A stretch of DNA of 64,000 bases, taken from assembly GCA_947561395.2 (NCBI GenBank), contig OX387187.1, positions 21,061,829-21,125,828 on the forward strand, read 5' to 3'. Position numbers and translations under genes: made by a program. The DNA is from Buxus sempervirens. Lineage: Eukaryota > Streptophyta > Magnoliopsida > Buxales > Buxaceae. The notes beneath the pieces were generated by a model. That model worked only from the letters and a program-made list of their open reading frames with translations. It had not been told where the DNA came from and searched no databases. This document shows, one piece after another, positions 56,355-64,000 of this stretch (positions are counted from its first letter, which is position 1; the number at the start of each line of letters is the position of its first letter).

Positions 56355-57194
56355 ATAGCCACATACATGGAGACATATACATGTCAAAAGTAACCCCCAT
56401 ACGAGGAGATACATATGTGTCCAATCAAGTAACCATTTATTACATCTCTTTAACTCATAAGCCATCATATGGTCAAACTACTCAATTCATGTTTTAATAC
56501 AATTTAAATTATTCTGGAGCTTAAAACATACTCCAGTAATGTCAACACAAGTGTTGAGACAAATAAATATTTCACAAGTTAAGAGAATTCCACATGTTTA
56601 CCCAAAGTCTCAAAATATGAGTTGTTTTAGTAGAACGTACCAAAAATTTCTATAAAAGTCCGATTAAATTTTTTGCTATTGTAGACACTCTCAAAAAACC
56701 CTAATCTAATTGGTACATGAGTTGGAGTTACTCATAAATAGGTTTAGAATAAAAAAACTAAGTCAAAACCTCTAATTACAAAATCTGACATTGAACACTT
56801 GCTATAGCACTCGAGCGTTATCTCGGGCGCTCAATTAAGCTAAAATTTCTTTCTAACCGCTCAAAACAAAGCTCGAGCGTCCTATCGGAGGTTGATGTTT
56901 CTGAATCTCAAACTTTGATGCTCACTAGGGCGTTTGGGTGACAATTCAGGTGTTCGTTCAACCTTGAAAATCAACTCTCGGGTTCTAAAATTTAAAAAAT
57001 ACTCAGGCGGGTCGCTTGCTTGGGCAATCGAACGATGCTTTGGGCGTCCTAAGCCAAAACACTTCTAAACAAAGGATCTCAATTCAACATTCAACCCACG
57101 AATTAGGTGATTGTGCAATTCATCAAATTTCACAGATTTTCCATATTTTCTGAAATTCACGATAAAAATTAGAGATCATGTTTTTATCACTTCG
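56355..57194 (-). mobile_element. Chromovirus-type LTR fragment (L3-like), minus
   Basis: The blocks gtagaacgtaccaaaaatttc (56635), ggtacatgagttggag, aagtcaaaacctc and the ctcgagcg words (56805-57055) match 44640-45035 of L3 in order. Both ends are lost to neighbours. Confidence 0.65.
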
Positions 57195-57592
57195 TGTGAG
57201 ACCCCTGATCCTTAGATAACTTGCTTAAGTGCTTAAGCTAGAGGTATTTAGCAAATTCTAAAATTTTGTGTTGTGTTGTGAAGGTGAAGTGGGAGATGCC
57301 CAAGCTTGACCCTTGGAAGCCACTCAAGTGGCTAAGTCAATGACCTAACAAATGTGTGAAGGTAAGAGATTTCCTTTATTTAATAGAATCTTTAAGTTAA
57401 TGAATATGTTTTATTTATATGAGAGAGGATCGCTTAGTTGTAATTGTTGTGTGCAGTAGAAGGAGAGTGGCAAGGTGGTAAATATTATTGTCTCCATGGG
57501 AGAAGGGCAAACTTGGAAGTTGCTTTTAACATTTGGGGGAAAATTGGTTAAGTGTGGAGGAGCCCATTTTGTTCCATTCGTATGAACCAGAG

Positions 57593-57642
<50 letters not shown>

Positions 57643-57998
57643 TCTCCTCCCACTCTCTTCTCTTCCTTTGTTAAGCTACTTGAAGGAAGAACACTTGCTA
57701 AAGAAGGAGTAGAACTTTGGGATTCTCGTTTGGTGTGGATTTTCGTGTGGGTGAAATTTAGAGGATTTGTGAAGAAGCACCTTCGTGGCTTGCATTTGGG
57801 AGCAAGGGATTAGTTCTTGCTCAAACCAGGTAAGCAACACCCTTCCAAACTCCTATTTTGTTTTATTTCATCATTTGAAACCGATTTTTGGAACGGGGCA
57901 CGTTTCGTTTTGAATTGGGTTGTGAATGAAGAAATCTTGATTCCAGATCTAGAAGAAGGTTGTTGTTGGGTTATTAGGATGTTATTAGAGTGTTAGAG
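57195..57998 (+). mobile_element. LTR fragment L6 (first 0.8 kb)
   Basis: Starts tgtgagacccctgatcctta and carries a (CT)n tract (57596-57633) and a strong donor ctcaaaccag|gtaagcaacac (57839/57840). It is cut by L9 at 57999. A short relative of its start is in the 3' LTR of E5 (45205-45330). Confidence 0.7.
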
Positions 57999-59868
57999 TG
58001 TAAGACCCCGAAAATTTGCAGAAATTTTAAGTAAATAATAATCAGTATTTATTTGAGGTTTTTACTGATGGATTGTAATTATAAATATAGGTGATCACAC
58101 TGATGGAGGAGATCCAGAGATTGAAGCAAATCTGACCGTTGGATCATAAAATAAATAAGTATTAATGTAAGGCTGTTATTTAATTTGATTGTTTAGTATC
58201 ATAGGAGTTGATGGTAGTGTGATACATGGAATCATAAGATTAAAAATAGGGTTAATACTTAAGAGAATACTTCTCTGAAATACTAATCGTATTTTGGAAT
58301 TTGTGTTCTCTAACGGCTGAAGGAAACCAAAGATCGAAAGAGAGAAGAGAAGGAGTTTTCGCTGATAGTGAGTTGTTCTTCATCCTAGAAGAAGGTTTGT
58401 GTTGTTGCAGAGGGATCATCATCTACGCTTGAGGAAGAAGAAGGGAACTTGGTCGAACAAAGGTAGGTAGCAAGCCGTTTAGTCGTTACTTAGTTTTCTT
58501 ATGTTTGATTATTCTACATGATCGTATATATGTTTCTACATGATTTGGAAGGATGATATAGTTGTTTTGAAGTAGTTAGAGTTGATCTAAATACGTAGAT
58601 GTTCGTTTTGATGCATAAAAACTAGTTTTTGGAAGTCGGATTAGCCGTTGTTTCTCAAGCGTTCAGCATGATTGCCTAAGCGATCTAGAAGAGTGCCTCG
58701 CCTGTGTATTTTTAGAATTAAGTTAGAAAGGTCGCCAAACCAGATCGCCTATGCGATGGGTTGAGCGACTGTTAAATTTTCTGTTTTTGGGTAGGTCACC
58801 CAGGGGGATTGCCTAGGCGCCCACCTAAGCGCCCATTGTTCGAAAATTCCGTTTTAAATTATACGGCCGCCCAACCAGGTCGCCTGGGTGACAGGGTTGA
58901 GTGACCTCATCAGAAACTTGTTTTTGCCTATTTTTAACAGCTATTCAATTCCAAAATAAATTTAAATGAATTTCAAATACCTGAACCTACAAATAGTGAG
59001 TGTTTACAACTGTTTTCAATGATTTTGTGTATTTAAACTAATTGATGAATGATTTAGGGTGTTTGTTAAAAGAGTTGTCTTACTTTGAAAATAAAAGGGT
59101 TTTTGGGTTATTTCACTTTCTGATTTGATTTAGAAAATTATTACTCAGCAAAAGTATATTTTAAATATTTTAAAGTATTTTGGGAAGAGTTAAGCTTTGG
59201 AAAAATCCCTATATGCCACTAGGCACTATTATTGAACCATGTTCGTTTGAGAAAATTGTGATTGTTAGTGTCTAGTAGGCATAGTTGCATGTGGATCCAT
59301 AGGGTTAAGCTTGAGAGTGGAGAGGTTTTTCTTTGGTTGGGTACTCCTAATTTGCGATCGCGCTTCCTTTGCAAGTTAGTTTGCATTGGGGGATCTGCAT
59401 GTCTGTAGGGTTAGTTTGAGCCTTGCTGGTGAGTCCTGTATATGCAAATAAGCGGCCATCTCCATGTATTGATTCAGGTGCTGCATGCTGGTGGTATGTG
59501 CCAAACTGTGTAAGTTTTGTGTGCAATAAGTCGATGACTATGCCTCTTGTCTTAGTGATATACGGGTTTGAGGGTCTTAGTAGCTTCGCTCATAAGTCGC
59601 ATGGTGGAATAGTGAATGGAGAGTTTATTTTCAAAGACCTGCTTGTCTTCATGAGTCCTACAATGTTGTCTGATGGTTTGTGATGGATTCGTTATGATCT
59701 TGTTATTACACTATTGTGTTGGGAAATTATGTTGATGGAACTAATTATACTTATGAACTGTTTTGATTTGAGAATTGTTTGATCTATTAAGATTGTATTG
59801 TAATTTGCTTATCTCATTTATCTTACCGTAGTTGTAACTGTTTATTCATGCATGTTGTTACCTAATGG
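57999..59868 (+). mobile_element. LTR fragment L9 (3' end missing)
   Basis: Starts tgtaagaccccgaaaatttgc, has a donor cgaacaaag|gtaggtagc (58463) and cgcctaggcg-type words (58645-58910), and breaks off in catgcatgttgttacctaatgg. That point lies just before the place where the other LTRs have the DYF exon. Confidence 0.7.
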
Positions 59869-60990
59869 TGTAATGATCTCATCACAGAAAAGACTTTGGC
59901 TTGGCCTTCTCCTACTTTTAACTTGAAAAACAGGGTTTTGACTCTAAATACACCTAGAGGGGGGTGAATAGGTGAAGTACAGCGGAATAAAATTCTACTA
60001 ATTAAAAACAAGTTCTTAATTAATAGGCATGCACAAGTCTTGATCAATTAATAACCAATAACACAAAATTGCAAATAAAGTAAAGAGACAACACAAGCAA
60101 TTTTGGTGACGAAGGGAAAACTCTATGAGAACTCTCACTAGAGGAAAACCCTTCGGGCTATGCAAGAGCCACCTAAAAGATCCAATATGAAAAGAAGACT
60201 TACAACCTGTAGTTCAGACAACTCAACATCCCTATGCTAGACTCTGCAACTCACAGACTTGAAAGTATCTGAGGAACTCCTCAGATTTGCTCCACAGCAA
60301 CACTTTAGAACTCTGAAGATCTTTTCACACGATCACCCAAACGAACTCGCCTGGTATCCGTAGGAACTGCCACGAGCAAACTCTCCAACCCGGAACTCCA
60401 AGGTAGAAAAGAAAGACGAATGACAGTTTTGATGGCTCAAAGAAGGAGGAGGAAGAAAAGAAAGAACTCTTGCTCTTACACACAGTTTTAGGGTTTCTAA
60501 AACGTTTTGGGTAACCCTCACAATAGTCTAGACACTCCTTATATAGATTAGGAGAAGGTAGAAGTGGAAAAGGAAACAAATCAGAAAAGATCGGATTTCT
60601 AAAACTGAAGTTTGTTAATGAACGTTCGAACGCTCAGCAAACGCGGCTCGAACGTTCAATACAAAAACTCACTTTTCCTCTTCTCGTTCGAATGGCCAGA
60701 GAATGTGAGGCGAACGCTACTCTCGGGTTTCTCTGTGGAATTCCAACGGTCGAACGGTCAGCGAATGTATGGCGAACGCCACTCTTCAGAAATTGAACGT
60801 TCGAACGGCCAGATTACGTTGATCAAACGTTGGGCATAACTTCTTCAATTTGACTCTGATTTTGACGCCGTTTGAACCATGTCTTCTTGGACTCAACCTA
60901 AAAATTCTAAACACACTTAAACACTTTCTTTTTGACACTGAATTAAGCCAAACTAAAATATTAAACCTAACATAACTCAACAACCTTTAG
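59869..60990 (-). mobile_element. Unclassified repeat, probably a retroelement LTR or leader on minus
   Basis: On minus there is a TATA-like tctatataagg (60545-60537), a pyrimidine-rich leader with gaaaccc, and the phrase cacctattcacccccctctaggtg near 59970-59945, common near the 3' end of plant retroelement LTRs. cgttcgaacg/gcgaacg words crowd 60625-60830. No protein domain was recognised. It borders the LINE; the boundary is not defined. Confidence 0.4.
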
Positions 60991-61017
60991 GTGATTAGGG
61001 TTCTTGCTTGATTCCTC

Positions 61018-62446
61018 ATGGCCACAAATCTAATCCAAGGAGGATCTTCCTCTATTCCGCAGGATAAAACAAGATCTTATGCTAATGTTCTCTCCTCTAT
61101 ATCTCCCTCTTTTAGGGTTGAGGATGCTGGAATTTCTCGTAAAAAAGTTGATATTCTTCATGGCCGTCCAGCAATTTATTTCTCAGACGCAGAAATTAAT
61201 AAATCTATTCATCATCTGGCCTACACGCTGGTTGCAAAGTTCACCTTTGGACGTCCTTCAGTTGACACTGTTAGGGATCATATTAGACGGTTTTGGAGCA
61301 TTTATGGTGACTTTCACGTTGGAGTTTTGGATTCAGGGCATCTTCTTCTTCGATTCAAAGATGTATCTGATTTTATCAAGGTATGGACTAGAGAATCTTT
61401 CATTATTAAAGGTCAATCTTTTAGACTGTTTCAATGGTCTTATAAATTTGATCCTTCTAAAGAATCATACCTTGCCCCTGTTTGGGTTTCATTCCCTCAT
61501 CTGCCATTTAATTTTTTTTCCTCAATCATTTCTGTTCTCTATTGCTGGAGCGATTGGCAAGCCTCTTACTATGGATAACCCAACCAAAAATTTTACAAGA
61601 CCAAATCTTGATAGAGTTTGTGTTCTTTTAGATTTGTTAAAAGAACGTCCAAGTAAAGTTTGGTTAGGAATGGGTACAAAATATGGCAGATGGCAACAAG
61701 TGATTTATGAAAACTTTCCTCAATACTGCACAGAGTGTTTTACTCGTGGTCATCAATCTTCAACATGTAAATCCAGCAAGGGGAAAACATATCAGAAATC
61801 GGAGGAACAAAAAGCTTTTGTTCCTCACATGAAATATTGGATCAAAGGAAAATTTACTGAATATCCATTGATGGAAAATACCTTTGAGGTAATTCCTATT
61901 CAAGACAATGAGGATTTAGAAGTTCATGAAGTTGTTGCCGTTCAAGAAAATTATATTGATTCAAGTCCAAAAGATATGCATAAAAGTTTAGAAACAAATA
62001 AGAATGTTTCTATTTCAGAAGTTATCATAGACTCTCATGAACCATTGGAGGTATTTGTTTCTAATAAGCTTGTAGCCCCTTCTAAATTTTCTAAAGATGC
62101 GGAATACACAGTTCCTATTTTTGAGAAGGAACACTACAATGAAGATTTTGGTGGCAGATTAGTTCAAGCTCTTACTCTGGACGAAATTAATCAGAAGAGG
62201 TTCTATTTATCTTTATTAGAAGCAAAAATATCTTTGAGGTCAGATCTGGATACTATTGAGAGAAGATTTCAGCATACTTTTGGGAAAATTCAAGAGCAAT
62301 CTCCAAGAAATTCTCATATAAAAAAGATATCAAATAAATCAGTAGCAAGATCTAAGCAAAAAATGGAGAATGAAAAGGATCTCAGAGTTACGACTAGGTC
62401 TAAAGGTAAGATCATTGTTGTTCCCTCTTCCAAATTTTTGATATGA
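61018..62446 (+). pseudogene. LINE ORF1 (DUF4283 plus CCHC zinc finger), one frameshift
   Basis: ATG 61018 (MATNLIQGGSSS). The first part (YANVLS, VAKFTFGRP, RFWSIYGDFHVGVLDSGHLLLRF, W.RESFIIKGQSFRLFQWSYKFD) is the DUF4283 RNA-binding-like region of plant LINEs. A T8 run at about 61511-61518 shifts the frame. The second part continues IGKPLTMDNPT, RVCVLLDL and the knuckle YCTECFTRGHQSSTC (near 61725-61770), then a charged tail to TGA 62446. One T indel would explain the break. Role: nucleic-acid chaperone of LINE RNA. Confidence 0.85.
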
Positions 62447-64000
62447 TACCTATATTAGCTTGGAACATTCGAGGAATTGCTAACAAGGAATCAATTGGAA
62501 TGCTGAAAAAATATTTAGTCTCCAACAAAATTCAGTGTGTTGCTGTTTTCGAACCTATTGTGCAATTTAAGAATTGCTTCTAAATTAAATATGGCAAATT
62601 ATGCAAGTAATGAACATGTTGAAGGAAAAGTTTGGATGTTATGGACGAATTTAATCAGCTTTGACATCATTTTGAATACTGATCAGTGTATTACTGTCAT
62701 GATAAGTCCCTCTCAATCTCAAAATTTTCAGACTTTTGTTATTACATTTGTTTATGCGAGATGTGATAGATTAAAGAGAAGAAATCTCTGGTCTCACATT
62801 CTTCATACAGCTAATTCCATCACATTGCCTTGGTTCATTGGTGGTGATTTTAATGCTATTGCCACTACTATGGAGAAAAAAGGGGGAAGAACTTCTGATA
62901 ACAGATCTATGGTAGAGTTTCAAGACTTCATTCATCAGGCAGGGCTACATGACATTGGTTTTAATGGAAATAGTTTCACTTGGAGCAATGAACAGCAAGG
63001 TCAAAGATGCATTTGGGCTAGATTGGATAGGTTCCTTGCTAACTCTCAAGGGTTGGTTAGTTTCTCTTCCATCCAAGTTCTTCATTTACTAAGAATATGT
63101 TCCGATCACTATCCACTTCTTCTTACTCAAAGTTCAGGTATGACTTCTTCTACTTCTTCATTCAAGTTTCAAAAAATGTGGCTATCTCATCAAAGCTTCA
63201 AAGATGTGGTTTCCTCTTGCTGGAATAATACTATTCATGGCTCTCCTCTTACTATTCTTGGTAAGAAATTGAAATGTTTGAAAAGTCACCAAAGTCTTGG
63301 AATTGGGAGGTTTTTGGAAATGTTCATAAAAAAGTGGAAGAGTTGTCTATTCAGGTTCAGCAACTGGAAAATTCTTTATCTAATGTTTGGGATGATCAAG
63401 TGGCCTATAATCTGTAGCAAACAAAAATTTCTCTTGCAAATCAAGTCAAACAGCAAGAAATTTATTATCGGCAACAATCAAGGGTTAAATTGCTGGAGGA
63501 AGGTGACAGAAATACTAAATTCTTCCATGCATCTTTGAAAGCAAGGCAGCAAAATATTTTGAATATCCTAAATGGATCTAATGTTCTTTCAAATCCTGAT
63601 GAAGTGGTAGATTTTTTTCCAGCCCAATTGTCTCAAGATCGACAGTTGTCTTTTAATGATAGTCTTTCTTATATTCCTATTTTGGTGACTGAAGATGATA
63701 ATGATATGTTGAGGAAATGTCCTTCCATGGAAGAAGTCTCTGCTGCTGTGTTTGATCTATGTCCTAAAAGTGCCCCTGGTCCTGACAGTTATAGAGGTTG
63801 GTTCTTTCAAAGTTGCTGGGACATTATTAAAGATGATGTTTTTAATGTTGTAAAAGATTTTTTTTGAAGGTGCTACTCTTCCCTATTCTTGTACAACTTC
63901 CAACATCGCCCTTATTCCTAAAGTAGATCAGCCATCATCTATTTCTGATTTTAGGCCAATCAGTCTATGCAACTTCTCTTATAAAATTATCTCAAAGGTG
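62443..64000 (+). pseudogene. LINE ORF2: AP-type endonuclease and start of reverse transcriptase, broken, runs off the window
   Basis: ATG 62443 overlaps the ORF1 stop as ATGA. Frame 1 reads PILAWNIRGIANKESI and FEPIV (metal-binding N and E). A frameshift near 62570 leads to FIGGDFNAIA, FTWSNEQQG, RLDRFLAN and SDHYPLLL, the endonuclease/exonuclease/phosphatase (EEP) motifs. Another lies near 63285, then EGDRNTKFFHASLK and PKSAPGPDSYRGWFFQSCW (RT entry). A T8 run (63858-63865) shifts the frame again before LIPKVDQPSSISDFRPISLCN. The catalytic RT box lies beyond the edge. Confidence 0.87.

Overview
The window is nuclear DNA of a flowering plant, most likely a eudicot. It holds one spliced kinase gene with GT-AG introns, a LINE with a DUF4283-type ORF1, hAT transposons with 8-bp target-site duplications (TSDs), and many chromovirus and Tat/Ogre-type LTRs. 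Only the kinase gene (114-5911, minus) looks like an ordinary host gene. Almost everything from 12.4 kb to the right edge is nested transposable elements.

Layout. 114-11.8 kb: an MHK-type protein kinase in 16 coding exons (451 aa), with a long leader region holding two decayed LINE tails. 12.39-19.78 kb: two hAT elements side by side sharing one 8-bp target. The left one is a non-autonomous copy carrying a 3.1-kb solo LTR. The right one is 3.4 kb with matching terminal inverted repeats, a perfect TSD and an unbroken transposase gene. 19.8-21.9 kb: low-content DNA with a 135-bp direct repeat and a 45-bp x3 repeat. 21.9-22.85 kb: Tat/Ogre pol remnant on minus. 22.85-38.71 kb: one large composite insertion with TSD ttgtc inside that pol remnant. 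It combines a Cassandra-like TRIM (5S-rRNA-derived LTR) and a Tekay-type chromovirus whose 5' LTR lies inverted; gag-pol is full of stops. Two further Ogre-type LTRs and a hAT MITE are nested in it.

38.7-45.0 kb: LTRs and LTR fragments of other chromovirus families, with a foldback repeat. 45.0-56.05 kb: a minus-strand chromovirus derivative that keeps gag but has lost nearly all of pol. Its body carries a non-autonomous hAT-like element that captured part of a transporter gene and later received a solo LTR; its 5' LTR carries another solo LTR. 56.05-59.9 kb: a truncated Cassandra LTR and three LTR fragments. 59.9-61.0 kb: an unclassified repeat. 61.0-64.0 kb: a LINE (ORF1, ORF2) cut by the window edge.

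The most interesting observations are: (1) the head-to-head Tekay/Cassandra chimera with both exchange points at the shared tRNA-Met primer-binding site; (2) a small acidic exon with a GED...DYF pattern behind a conserved 3' splice site, present in at least five chromovirus LTRs of the window on both strands; (3) arrays of family-specific short palindromic words in the middle of nearly every LTR; (4) two hAT elements in tandem at one 8-bp target. All comparisons were made by eye; identity values are approximate.
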